Assembly (NCBI GenBank): GCA_030849805.1
Contig: JASANZ010002238.1
Span: 1-64,000, forward strand
Source of the DNA: Sergeia podlipaevii
Taxonomy: Eukaryota; Euglenozoa; Kinetoplastea; Trypanosomatida; Trypanosomatidae
Reading direction: 5' to 3'
Length of the DNA stretch: 64,000 nt
In this document: piece after piece, positions 31,016 through 41,900 of the stretch
Layout of the letters: each line of letters starts with the position of its first letter
Position numbering within the stretch: position 1 is the first letter of the stretch
Position numbers and translations under genes: made by a program
Notes under the pieces: model-generated
What the model was told of the DNA's origin: nothing
Seen by the model: the letters and a program-made list of their open reading frames with translations, nothing else
Database searches by the model: none

Positions 31016-34000
31016 ATGGCGGCAACAGCACCAACTATGGGAGGCATGCCTCAGTACGTTCGTGCTGGAAACGAGCAAATTCAAGTGGAGGTGGTGGGCC
31101 CTGACGGGACGGTGGTGACCCAACCTCCTGTGAACGTGGAGGACCTACTGCGACAAGAGGGGCATCGCGTGGACATCGGCAATGGCGTGTCGCTGCAGCT
31201 CGAGGAGTTTAACCCTGACACCACATACAGCGAAGAGACCAGCGATGACGAGGAGGACTATAGCGAGGACGACATTGATGATGACTATAGTGATGAGAAC
31301 GAAGATGCGCCATACGCTGGTGGTGGCAGTGCACCCCCTCTCATGCCACCTCCAGGCACAACGGAAGTGAAGGACTGGTACAGCGTGCTGAATGCTTTGC
31401 GTTCCGAGCGCGGTGATGTCCTTGACACACAGATGGCAATTGGCGCTACAGAGTCTTTGGCGTTGAAGCGGCATCACGTGCGTGGACAGCATCGAGGCAA
31501 GTCCATTGACGCACAGCCACCACGCCACGTTGCTGCTCCACCCGGCGCGGATGACGCGTTGGTCGCACGGCGAGAACTGTGGGCGTCTTTCGCGCCACAG
31601 CAGCAGCAGCAGCTTGGTGGTGGCGGCAGCCACCACGAGGAGCGCAACTACCATGGGCTGCACTATATCTCCGTGCTTGGTGCCGCTGGAGCGGACGCGC
31701 GCCAGTTTCGACCCAATTCTCTTAGCTTCCACGCCATGACGTCGTACCTCAGTTCAAAGGACCGCTGTCAGCGCGTTCTTGTCTACGGCGGCATCTCACA
31801 CGGTGGTCGCACGATAGAGAAAGAGCTCTATGAGTTCTCCCTCCTCACGGGCAACTGGCGGCGCGTAGAGGGGAAGCAGTTTGTGCCTGCTGGACATTAT
31901 GGTCACTCCATGACGGTTGTTGAGGCAAGTGACAAGCTGGTGCTAGTGGGTGGTGTTGGCCCTGGCGGCATTCCAGTGCAAGAGGGCCTGTACAATGGAG
32001 AACCTTTTAAAGCGAGCCGTGCGCAGCTTCTCTTGTCTTTGGCGCACGAAGGCACCCAGAAGGCACGGCGCGTTGCACACCCAAGCTTGCCAACGGCGGC
32101 AGCGAGTGAGCCGGGTACCACTACTGCTGCACTAGTAGGTTTTGTTCCCTATATGTTTGACATGGACCTGTCCACGCAGCGCTGGCGCGCGATTCAGACT
32201 TCGCCAATCTTTCCTCTTGCCTTTCACTCTGCCGTTTCGTTCGGAAAGGAAGTGTTTATCTTTGGCGGGCTTACAGAGGAGTTGGTTGTCTCTGGGCAGC
32301 TGATTGCCGTCAACGTTGAAACATACGCCACGCGTCTTATCACGACGCACGTCCCAGCAAAGCCTACGGATGCTAAGAAAGAGGCGCAAGAGCCTTGCCC
32401 ACGCTTCTTGCACAGCGCTGTCCGCTATGGCAACTTTCTGGTCATTTTTGGCGGCTATGATGCGCGCAACGACGCGCTTGGTGATACCTGGGCATTTGAT
32501 TTGTTCAATGAAAGATGGGAGAAGCTGGACTGTCACGGAGGCACGTCTGCTCGCGCAGGCCACACCGCATGCGTCGTTGGCTGCCGGATGCTCGTGACTG
32601 GTGGCTTTGAGTGTGGCATGAATGAGATTAGCAACAGCGGGGCGATACCAGAGTCAAACGTGACAGAACTTAACCTTGTACCAACCCTAAAGGGTCAACA
32701 TGTGTGGAATGCATCCCTGCGTACGCGGCCGCCACTGCCGCCTCTTGCTTTTGCCACCAGTGCACCATGCGGAGATGGGGTGTCTTGCGTTGTCTTTGGA
32801 GGTCTCACCCCGAAGCCTAAACAGGCGTCACGTTCTAAATCAGCGACAGGAGCGGGAGCGCTGCGTGCTGTGAGCCAGCATTCTCGCTCTCCATCGGTAT
32901 CTCATAAAACAGCAGCATCACCAGCACCTCATCACCGGCAACAGCAACATCATGCGCACAATGCGTTAGATGATGACACTGTCAACAGCATGTTTAACCG
33001 GCTTATCACCTTTGATGACAGTATTGTTCTCACGTTCCCTCTTAAGCGCAAGCACCACCACACCAAGGACGGCGGTGAACAGAACGGCACGCACGTCAAC
33101 GAACTGGGGGTGGAAGTGGATGTCAACGAGATACCAGAGCACTTCAAGGTATTCATGCGCCGTCAAGAGGACTTTATCAAGAAGAAGAACGCTGCCCTAG
33201 CGGAAACGATGCGGAAGACGGAGCTGCAAGAGAAAGAAAGCATGGAGCCCACGCTGTACCTCACCGACGATGAGATTGCTCTCTTGTGCGAGAAGAGCGA
33301 GGAATGCTGCACGTGCTTGAGCGAGGCGTACAAGATCAGCGACCTCCCCTCCAACGTCCCGGATCGTGAGGCTCGAGTAAAAATCATGGAAGAATGTATC
33401 TCGCTCAGCCGTCAGGCCCGCGATGTCATCAAGTCAATGAAGGGCTCCGTGCCGGGTGTCACCGCGGTGAAATCCAAGACACACCGCAAGCGCGCGGGAC
33501 AAAAGTTTGAGGACTACTCCGCCGCTAAGCCACTCCGACACGCTGTTATTACGCAACTACTGCATGAGATCAATCACGAGCTTAGCAGAATGCATCGGTA
33601 CAACAAGGCACTTCGTACAGTAGAATGGGAGGATAAGGAAAAGTTTGCGGAGGCGGTGGCGTCGATGCAGGCATCTGTGGATGCACTTTCACGAGCCATC
33701 AACCATGTCATGAATAGGTACGTCCAGAACCGCGTGAAGACCCTCATGAAGGGAGTGGATAAGCACAAGGAAGTGATGCGGCTTCTCACCGAGATCGTGA
33801 CGCGCAATCGCCATGACAAGATCTTTGCAAAAGACGAGCAGCCAGATGCGCAGCGCGAGCGAGTGAAGAGAGTATGGGCTCAGGGCGACAAGGGGGACAG
33901 CGGTGGTGCGGGAAAGCAGCAGAAGCAGCAGCAGCAAGGTGAACAGCACCCAGAACGTTCAGGTGGCGGATGTCGGAGCAGGCGTAAATCCAGCAAGTAC

Positions 34001-36940
34001 ATGGGTGTTGGCTATCACAGGAGCGAGGAAGAGGCATCGATTGAGCTACTGGATAAAGACTGGAAGGGTCTGTGCGATGGTGCTGAAAAGGTGAGCGATG
34101 TGGCCAAGGTGCTTGCAGAGTACTGCCGTGTGCACAACACAGGAGGAGCAGCTACAGCCGCTTCACCTCATCCCTCATCAGGGGCAGAAGCAGCACCGAT
34201 TGCGCAGCAGTCGCTACAGGTGGAGCAGGCTCTTGGCTACCTCGTGGCCCCTACCCCCGCATTCATAGCACCCCAAGACTCTTTCATCCCACCGCCGGTA
34301 GCGCAAAGCGGCGATGCAGGACTCCCTCCACCGATTCTGCCGCCACCCTCTTTTACACATGGCAGTGTGCTTGCTCCACCAACTACGACGGCAGAGCCGC
34401 AGCCCTCGCCAGCGGTGGCTGGAGCAGTGTCGAATAGAGAAATTGTTATTCGACACTCGAATGCGCTGCGCGGAGCCACGGCTGCGGTTGCGGACGCAGT
34501 CGGTCAGGCAGCACTGGAGTTCATAGCGTCTTTGGAAAAGGAAAGGGAGAAGAAAGAAGCGGAGTCTCGCAAGAAGCAGCAGCAGCAGAAGATCCAAACA
34601 CAGAGCTCTACAGCTGTCACGGGCACATATGCTGGTAGCGGCAACTCCCCGCTTGACTCACCCACTGGTGCCGATGTCCAACCAATCTCATCGAACTCGA
34701 CTGGTTTTTTGCCGATCCCAGTATCTACCACCGTGCCTGCTTTAGGTGTGTCTCCGGCACTTCCCGTGGGTAATGGTGTCTCTACGGTGCTTGCTTCACC
34801 ACCAGCACTTGCCACTGGGGTAGACTCAGCGACGAAGAATCGCATCTGTACGAGCCCTCAGTCAAAATCGCCACAGCCACAACCCGCAAAGACTTCCGCG
34901 GCGCACACGCTGCATCTCCGCCACCTTCGTCCCCTGATGGAGGCTCGTGAAAAGTTCTTCAAGGTCGCTGAGAAGGCACCTCTTGTACGGGTGAATGAGT
35001 GGGATGCCAACAACACTGCTGGAGCTCCTCAGGACACTCGCGTTGAGAAGCTCTGCAAGCGCTTGAGTGCTGCTCTGACCTCACTGCTGCAGCGTGCGAC
35101 GTCAAGCTTTCTTTCTCAGGCTGGAGCAAAGAAGAAGAACCCTCAAGACGTTGACCAGACCAAAGCTGCGATGAGGAGGACTAGTGGAAAAACTACCACT
35201 GCCTCTTCGCGCTCACGCTCTCAGCCCACAGCAGCAGTGAAGAGTGGCAGCGCCAAGAAGACCGCCTGTTCCAGCAAAAAGCGAAGTGGTCGCTCTCACA
35301 GCGGGAGCAGCAGCAGCAGCAGCAGCAGCAGGAACTCTAGGAGTTACTCTAGCGACACCTTCACTGATGACGACATAGAAGGCAATGCCCGCGCGCAGTA
35401 CTCTGCTGCGCCACTGGGCCCCCGACGAGTGCAGTCAGTGCACAGTGCCAGCACCACAGTGACTACAATGTCAAAGTCAACGGCTGCCCGCTCACTAGCG
35501 AGCACTCGGAAAGTACCGGCGTCAGCAACAGCAAAGGCAGAAAGCCGCGTACTTGAGGCTCTTCACATGCCTCCACGCGCCTATATGGCGGACTTGTCTG
35601 TTGCGGTGGCTGCCGCTGCCTCTTCTGGTGATTGTAACGTGCAGCAGCTAAGGGATGCTAACGCACGAGCCCAAACCGTCGCAATTGCCTCTGGGGTTTC
35701 TATCTGGGAAGATGGTAGCGTCGTGAATAGTACGGATAGCAACCTGAGTCTCTCCTCCTGTGGTCTGCCGGGACGGGAGCCTCCGCGGCGCGAAATCATT
35801 GCAGTTGTGGAGCCAGCGAAGGTGTGCGCTGTGCACCGCATACCAAACACTGCTGTCGCCCCCATCACCACTACCCCTGGTGCTGCGACGTTGGTTTCAA
35901 GTGATTTTGTCGTCAGTTCTGCTGGTAGCCGTGGACGTTACGCGAATGAATGGGCCATTGCGTCCGCCGCCAAGATTGCCGCCGCTGCTGGTACTGCACT
36001 TGGTTCACCGCTGCCTCCACCAGCCACTGAAGTCACCGCAGCTGGTGCAAACGCGGTGCTAACACCGTTGTATGAACATGAGGCACTACCGTTTGACACT
36101 AATATGACCATTTTAAAGAGCACAGGGCCAGTAGTGCATATTCCTGAGACGCCACTCGGTGCTCGTTGTGGAAAACTAGACGACGGCGCAGAAGCCGGCA
36201 GCCCACGCCGTCGCTCTACCATTGCCACACTTTCTCATATCAACGGATCAGAGCCCGAATCCATGCATATTGAGGAGCCTGCCACGAGCATCGCGCCTGG
36301 CACATTTGTTGTCAACCCAGACTATTTTTACAAGCAGTCGGGCGTTTCTCCTTCTGCAGGGCAAGCCGCAGTTCCCACCTCTAACTCAGCTCCTGCCTCA
36401 GGCAGCAACTGGGCAGATGCAGAGGATGACTACTTTTACTTTGGGAAGAGGGGCACCAGTGCTGCCGCAATCGGGGGTAGTACTCTTGCCCTTTCCCAAA
36501 CGCATGACTCAGGTGAAGGGACTGCAGGTGCGGCTGCATTGTTTGGCATTGGGGCCTTTCAGCCCAGCGTTTTCAAGGAAGAGTCTTCGAAGGTGAGACA
36601 GCCACCTGCGGTGTCTACGACAGTTGGCCTGATGCTGCCCTGGCAGCGGGTAACTGCAGAGAGGAAGGACACGTCCTCTTCCACACGAACGCGCTCTTCT
36701 TCAGCCAAGGCTCGTCTGGGAATTGGCGGCGGCGCCGCTGCTGCTCCGAATACCTCGAGCACTGTACGTGTACAGGCGGCTGCCACCGCTGCTGCCAAAC
36801 GTAGAGAGGAACAGATGGCTGCGGCCGCTACGGCACGTTCTGCGGCGGCGTCATCGCGTGACCCTGTGAAGTTTAGAGGGACTTTGACGCCAGGTGAATT
36901 GCAGATTATGCAAGCAAGAGAACGACTTCGTCGCAAGTAA
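31016..36940 (+). CDS. giant kelch-repeat protein, kinetoplastid type
   Basis: 1974 residues from ATG 31016 (MAATAPTMGGMPQ); the upstream open frame is leader sequence without ATG. Order of regions: acidic stretch (about 70-95); kelch beta-propeller (about 245-600) with repeat signatures VLVYGGI, LVLVGGVG, VFIFGGL, FLVIFGGYD with DTWAFDLFNERWEKL, MLVTGGF and VVFGGL; helical region (about 700-950) starting IPEHFKVFMRRQEDFIKKKN; then long Pro-, Ser- and Ala-rich disordered segments with another helical block (HLRHLRPLMEAREKFFKVAEK, about 1300). A Ser run encoded by AGC repeats sits near 1430. The C-terminus is basic and helical. Kelch propellers bind partner proteins, sometimes as ubiquitin-ligase adaptors or cytoskeletal anchors; no BTB or RING domain is seen. 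Function unknown. Confidence 0.85.
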   Translation: MAATAPTMGGMPQYVRAGNEQIQVEVVGPDGTVVTQPPVNVEDLLRQEGHRVDIGNGVSLQLEEFNPDTTYSEETSDDEEDYSEDDIDDDYSDENEDAPYAGGGSAPPLMPPPGTTEVKDWYSVLNALRSERGDVLDTQMAIGATESLALKRHHVRGQHRGKSIDAQPPRHVAAPPGADDALVARRELWASFAPQQQQQLGGGGSHHEERNYHGLHYISVLGAAGADARQFRPNSLSFHAMTSYLSSKDRCQRVLVYGGISHGGRTIEKELYEFSLLTGNWRRVEGKQFVPAGHYGHSMTVVEASDKLVLVGGVGPGGIPVQEGLYNGEPFKASRAQLLLSLAHEGTQKARRVAHPSLPTAAASEPGTTTAALVGFVPYMFDMDLSTQRWRAIQTSPIFPLAFHSAVSFGKEVFIFGGLTEELVVSGQLIAVNVETYATRLITTHVPAKPTDAKKEAQEPCPRFLHSAVRYGNFLVIFGGYDARNDALGDTWAFDLFNERWEKLDCHGGTSARAGHTACVVGCRMLVTGGFECGMNEISNSGAIPESNVTELNLVPTLKGQHVWNASLRTRPPLPPLAFATSAPCGDGVSCVVFGGLTPKPKQASRSKSATGAGALRAVSQHSRSPSVSHKTAASPAPHHRQQQHHAHNALDDDTVNSMFNRLITFDDSIVLTFPLKRKHHHTKDGGEQNGTHVNELGVEVDVNEIPEHFKVFMRRQEDFIKKKNAALAETMRKTELQEKESMEPTLYLTDDEIALLCEKSEECCTCLSEAYKISDLPSNVPDREARVKIMEECISLSRQARDVIKSMKGSVPGVTAVKSKTHRKRAGQKFEDYSAAKPLRHAVITQLLHEINHELSRMHRYNKALRTVEWEDKEKFAEAVASMQASVDALSRAINHVMNRYVQNRVKTLMKGVDKHKEVMRLLTEIVTRNRHDKIFAKDEQPDAQRERVKRVWAQGDKGDSGGAGKQQKQQQQGEQHPERSGGGCRSRRKSSKYMGVGYHRSEEEASIELLDKDWKGLCDGAEKVSDVAKVLAEYCRVHNTGGAATAASPHPSSGAEAAPIAQQSLQVEQALGYLVAPTPAFIAPQDSFIPPPVAQSGDAGLPPPILPPPSFTHGSVLAPPTTTAEPQPSPAVAGAVSNREIVIRHSNALRGATAAVADAVGQAALEFIASLEKEREKKEAESRKKQQQQKIQTQSSTAVTGTYAGSGNSPLDSPTGADVQPISSNSTGFLPIPVSTTVPALGVSPALPVGNGVSTVLASPPALATGVDSATKNRICTSPQSKSPQPQPAKTSAAHTLHLRHLRPLMEAREKFFKVAEKAPLVRVNEWDANNTAGAPQDTRVEKLCKRLSAALTSLLQRATSSFLSQAGAKKKNPQDVDQTKAAMRRTSGKTTTASSRSRSQPTAAVKSGSAKKTACSSKKRSGRSHSGSSSSSSSSRNSRSYSSDTFTDDDIEGNARAQYSAAPLGPRRVQSVHSASTTVTTMSKSTAARSLASTRKVPASATAKAESRVLEALHMPPRAYMADLSVAVAAAASSGDCNVQQLRDANARAQTVAIASGVSIWEDGSVVNSTDSNLSLSSCGLPGREPPRREIIAVVEPAKVCAVHRIPNTAVAPITTTPGAATLVSSDFVVSSAGSRGRYANEWAIASAAKIAAAAGTALGSPLPPPATEVTAAGANAVLTPLYEHEALPFDTNMTILKSTGPVVHIPETPLGARCGKLDDGAEAGSPRRRSTIATLSHINGSEPESMHIEEPATSIAPGTFVVNPDYFYKQSGVSPSAGQAAVPTSNSAPASGSNWADAEDDYFYFGKRGTSAAAIGGSTLALSQTHDSGEGTAGAAALFGIGAFQPSVFKEESSKVRQPPAVSTTVGLMLPWQRVTAERKDTSSSTRTRSSSAKARLGIGGGAAAAPNTSSTVRVQAAATAAAKRREEQMAAAATARSAAASSRDPVKFRGTLTPGELQIMQARERLRRK

Positions 36941-37646
36941 ACATGATCATATAGATGAGGGAAAAAGTATGGACAAAGAGAGATAAATACAAGATCCACA
37001 TAGAAGGAGTGTAAAGGGGACTAGTGATACCCCCTTTTTTTTTTACCGCACGAGATGCTGTTGTTGTTTATTTAATGAGTGCACTCATAGACGTATCATA
37101 TCTCTTTTTTATTTTTTTCTTTTTTTTGTGTCATAGAATTCGCTGTGTTGTTCAGCATTCATAGAATAAATGTTTTCGTGTATACATGTACGCTTTTTAA
37201 AGAAAAAAAAATGCCAGTTGTTATTTCATGACTCTTCATCTACGTTATCGCGGGGATGTCTTTGTGATGTCCTGTATCTTGCATAGCACACTCGAGCTCA
37301 ATTTCTTATTCATTTTTTTTTTGTAAAAATCTGCTTTTTTTATCCTTGTTTGTTTCTTAACAATTTTTATTTATTTTCTTTAGTTCGACTGTTGGGTTCA
37401 TAATTTTTGTGACTACGCACCCTATTGCTGTATATTTACCTTTCAGAACCCTAAGCAATTGATCAAAAAATACAAGAAGGAAGCCTTTTATTACTATTAT
37501 TTATTTTTGTAGTAGAACCTAGCTGCCACAATTGTTTGCTTTCTCTTTTATTTCTACTTTTTTTCTCTGTACTTATCTTTTTTTCCTTTAGTAAACATAC
37601 TTACACTCACACACACGCACATTTAGACTATTCAAACTCGCCTCAA

Positions 37647-37688
<42 letters not shown>

Positions 37689-38917
37689 AAATATATAATA
37701 GAAGAGTTGATCCGAGGCGAACTCCTTTTAAAGATCAACTTTGCACTTTCCTTTTAAGTGTTATTAGGGGCAAAGAGTTGCTAGGCGAAGAGTTGCCAAT
37801 TCCGCTTCCATAAGCAGACGAAATCGGTAGTGTGTGTGTGAGGGTGCGTACGTGTGTGCTTAGTTATTGCGTGAAATTTTTTCATTTTGTTTTTGCTACT
37901 GGTACTGCTACTTTTTTGTTGTTCGGTGTGGGTTTGCTTGTTCACTTGAACATTTGACTTCAGTGAAGCGACTGACTCATACTCTTTTTCTTTTTGCATC
38001 TCAATACGACCACCACATCAAGTGTTTGCACACACATATTGTTGCTTTACAAAACGATTCAAGCCACCAAGTATTACTTTTTTTTCATACAGAGTATAGG
38101 GAGTTTCTTTTGACCGATATCTCTATTCTTGTGAGTGTCCCAAACACTGTGTAGTTCATCAAGAAATCTTGAAATCGCAGCTTACAGAGCCCTGAATATA
38201 TATACTTTAGAATAAACCAAAAGGAAGTGAAGAAACATATTAACTGTTTTCTAACGTAGCCAAAGTACCTACTGTTTATTTGTTTATTTCTTCCCTTGAG
38301 ACTGACAATACCCATAAATACACACACCCACATAAGGATACACGCATTAAGAAATTCAGTTAATTTAAAGAAAGGGTTCACATAATAGCAACAACAAACG
38401 AAAAGAACATTGGCAGGTAATACTGCGTATTAACTGTTGAGAAGAAAGATAAAATTTCAAGAAGAAAGCGATATATATATATTAGTGTGTGTTTGTGTTT
38501 TGCTCTCTTGTTCCTTCAAGTTTACCGGTTAAGATCAAGGGACGAGGAAACAACTATATATATATTTGAAGTAAAACCAGAAATTTGTTATATTTTTGTA
38601 TATAAATTGAAAGAGTTTGGTGGTGGGCCTTTTCACCCTTTATATATAAGTATTCTTTAGCACACACGATTCAAGGTTGCATACGCACAATATACGTAGT
38701 GTCTTCTTCCCTTCCTCTTATAAAACGCATACTGTATTTCTCGATATATATAATCCTAGTTGAAAGGTGTAAAAGAAGCGAGAGTGCTTGTCACGCCGTG
38801 CATAGCCTCACCTTTACCCTTCCCTTCCCCTTTCTTCCTATTGAATATAGGTCTATATCTTTATATATATATATATATATATTTCCTGTCTCTGTACACG
38901 TACGTATATATATTAAG
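36941..38917 (+). other. 2 kb spacer with (TA)n tracts
   Basis: No gene seen. (TA)13 lies at 37649-37675, followed by an AAT repeat. The stretch 37990-38420 has fewer T-runs but no convincing open frame. A pyrimidine tract (about 38811-38839) with AG at 38849-38850 is the likely acceptor, after which (TA)11 at 38862-38883 sits in the predicted 5' leader. Confidence 0.5.
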
Positions 38918-41900
38918 ATGTCTGCACCGCATCTGGCTCGTGAATATGAAGTTCCTAAGAGGCCAGTATTTGTCCTTGATGACATGGAGGTAGTGCAAAG
39001 CACAGACTCCGCTGCATATGTCTCTAGTAGTCTCACAGACAGCGTCATGTACGGAACAAACGGAAACATAGGTCTCCGTCATTGCAGTGAGGTGGAAACA
39101 ATAGGGTTTAAAACGCAGGTCATCATGAATGGGGTGCATCACTTGGCGCCGTTTGAAAACTATTGCAAAAGCAGTGCCATTCCACAGCACCGTCAGGTTG
39201 GCGCATATGTATGTGGCGCGGACTTGGACTGTCTTGTCGATGGTGAGTCTGGGACGCTTTCGTCCATGCCCCTTCGACGCTTGAGTCTCAAGGACGGTGC
39301 GTATCGAAGTTTCTGCGAGGACGTTATGAGTTCTGATGGTGGGCTCATTTTTGACAGCACCTATGTGCGCACCGTGTCAGCGACCGACCTTAGTCTGTGG
39401 GGTGCACAAGCTGTGTGTAGTAATTTTCGATTTGTTTCCCCAAGCACGTCAACGGGTGGGGCCGGCACGGCCGATGCGATGACGCAGGACGATAGGCGTT
39501 GTAACTACTTCAGTTCGTGGAGCGCGCACTCAGGCACCATCGGAAATAACAACAACAACAGTAGCGGGCGTGGCAGCGGGGTTGGCGGCGGCCTTCGCTC
39601 CGACACTTCCACAGACTGCTTAGCTGCGATGACGACGTCACGCTCTGTTATCGGGGAGTCTTATAAGCTTGAGTTTGCAGCCACATTTACGGTGGATCTG
39701 GAAGAATGGGAAGTGATGAAGGCACAACAGATGGATGAGGTGTGGCAGCGATCGCAAACCTCCGGCATCCTTGTCAACACGACTACGGCTCTGTCTTGCA
39801 TTGTCGACTACGGCACGAACAAAACACGCATTAATCCCGAAGTTGAGATAATGGTGTGCAGCGGAGATGACGATCCGGCATCTCCCATATCATTAGATCG
39901 CTTTCCTTCTAGCGTTTTCGGCAACACCAACGCTAACGCCAACAAGGATCAGAGTGGTATGGCTGCGGCTGGGGGCGGCGTGGGCAGCCTAACTGGTGGC
40001 GGTGTCGGTGGTGGCGCGGCTGCCAGTGGAGGGGGAGGAGGTGGCCACCTTGGGGGTATGAGCGGATGCAATATCACCAGTAGCAACACTGGCGGGGACT
40101 CCCTAGTAGGAAGCAGTGGAGCGCGACGGCGGACAACGTATGGAGTGCAGTTTAAGGACAGTCGCAGGCGACTCGTGATTCGAGCGCGTTTTCTGTTTTT
40201 ACTCACCGAGGATGCGATACCCGAGAGCGTTTCTCTTACCTTTAAGGCCCGTCATTACGTTGGCTCTGTTCCTCCGCTACGGCCTTTCCCGTCTATTGGT
40301 AGCATCATTGAGAGCCGTCGTCGGTCGCTTGAGGCATTCTGGGCAACATATGATATTGATCTACAACTGCAGGAGGAGCTCACGCCAAACCGCACGCGCC
40401 TCTCCCTCTTATACAACGCCTTCCGCCTCTTCACAATGAGTTACAATATCGAGAAAGGCATACCACGTGCGGGGTGTTCCGCAGTAGGAGAAGGACTCCA
40501 GTGCGATCTTTCGCAGTACATCTATCACGGGATCTACTACACACTTACGCAGCCTGAGAGCGCGTTGTCACTGCTCAAGGGCCTGTATGCCTACTTACCC
40601 CAGACTCGCCTTAATGCACGCAATCTGTGCATCCCTGTTGGCGCCGTGTACCCCGTTACTACCATCACTGGCATCAACTGCAAGTCCAACGCCAACGTGA
40701 ACAACACGCAGTTTCACGTGAATGCTGATATCGGGTACCTCGTGGCGCTATACTTTTCCGCTGCCGAGTCAATCTCCACGGAGCATCGCCTGATGTTGCT
40801 CGAGCTCATGCTGGAGACCGCGCGAGTCTGGCCGTACATTGGCGACTGGCAAGAGAACAGGACGGTTTTCCGTCTCGACAACATCGGAAGCGTAGATGAG
40901 TACAACACGTGCTCGTCTGGTAACTTCTATGTTCATCTTTCTGCGCAAGAGCACATGCTTAAAACGGTGAAATTGTTTCAGCGGCAGGAGCGGATGATTG
41001 CCGCGGAGCACGTGGCGGCGCTGTTGGAGCGTATCGCCATGACACGAGAGGAGGTGCTGTCACTGGAGGAGGTGTCTCGTGCGATTTCTATCCACCGCGA
41101 CGATCAACAGGGTGTCTACCTCGTGCATGACAACTTCCACACTCTTTCAGAGTGGACGGAGGAGCGGGTGAAGCACCCGCTGCACTCCAACTACCACCCA
41201 CTTGCCATTTACCGGCACAAACTTGTCGACATCCCCGATGTTCTCTTGGGGATGTTGCTATACAGAGAGCGTTTTGAGCGTCATGAATTCGAGCGCAACT
41301 TGGCGTATTACGTTCCACTTTGCACTTTTGACTCTCCTGAGGCACTGGGCATTGTTGCGATTGCGCAATGTTGTGCACGGCTTAACTATGCTCAGCCAAT
41401 TCCGTACTTGCGGTCCCTGAGCAATCTGGACCTTGACAACATTCTTTACACAGCTGAGGAGGGTCTACACTTTGGTGCCATGTCGCTCTCCCTCGTTACT
41501 CTCATCTGTGGTGTAGGCGGTGTGTCGACAATGGGTGGCTCCATCTACTTGAACCCGGTTCTCCCTGCCGGCGTCTCGCGCTACCATTTCACGATTTGCT
41601 GGCGGGGAGCTGTGCTGCGCACCACGCTTGATGCAGAGTCTTTGACCTATGAACTGGTCTCTGGCGATAGCATTCGTTTTATTCATGGAGACACAAAGAA
41701 CCGCATTCACCTCCACACCGGCTTCCGACGCTTTGAGGCATCCAGGAAGCTCACCATTCCACGCATCAGTTTTAGTCAGATCAACCAGTTTGAAGGAGCC
41801 ATTGTTTTGTGTGACGCTATTTTTCACAATTTGCTAGAGTACAGCTACATCTCGTGGCTACGCACATTGGAGACACTCTTTGATAATTTCCGTACGCTTC

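Noticed and set aside
38699..38917. N-terminal extension of the GH65-like protein
   Set aside because: No in-frame ATG; it crosses a pyrimidine tract, an acceptor and a (TA)n tract.
40000..40080. Gly-rich repeat in the GH65-like protein as a separate gene or mobile insertion
   Set aside because: It is in frame, without flanking repeats, and looks like a low-complexity loop insert.
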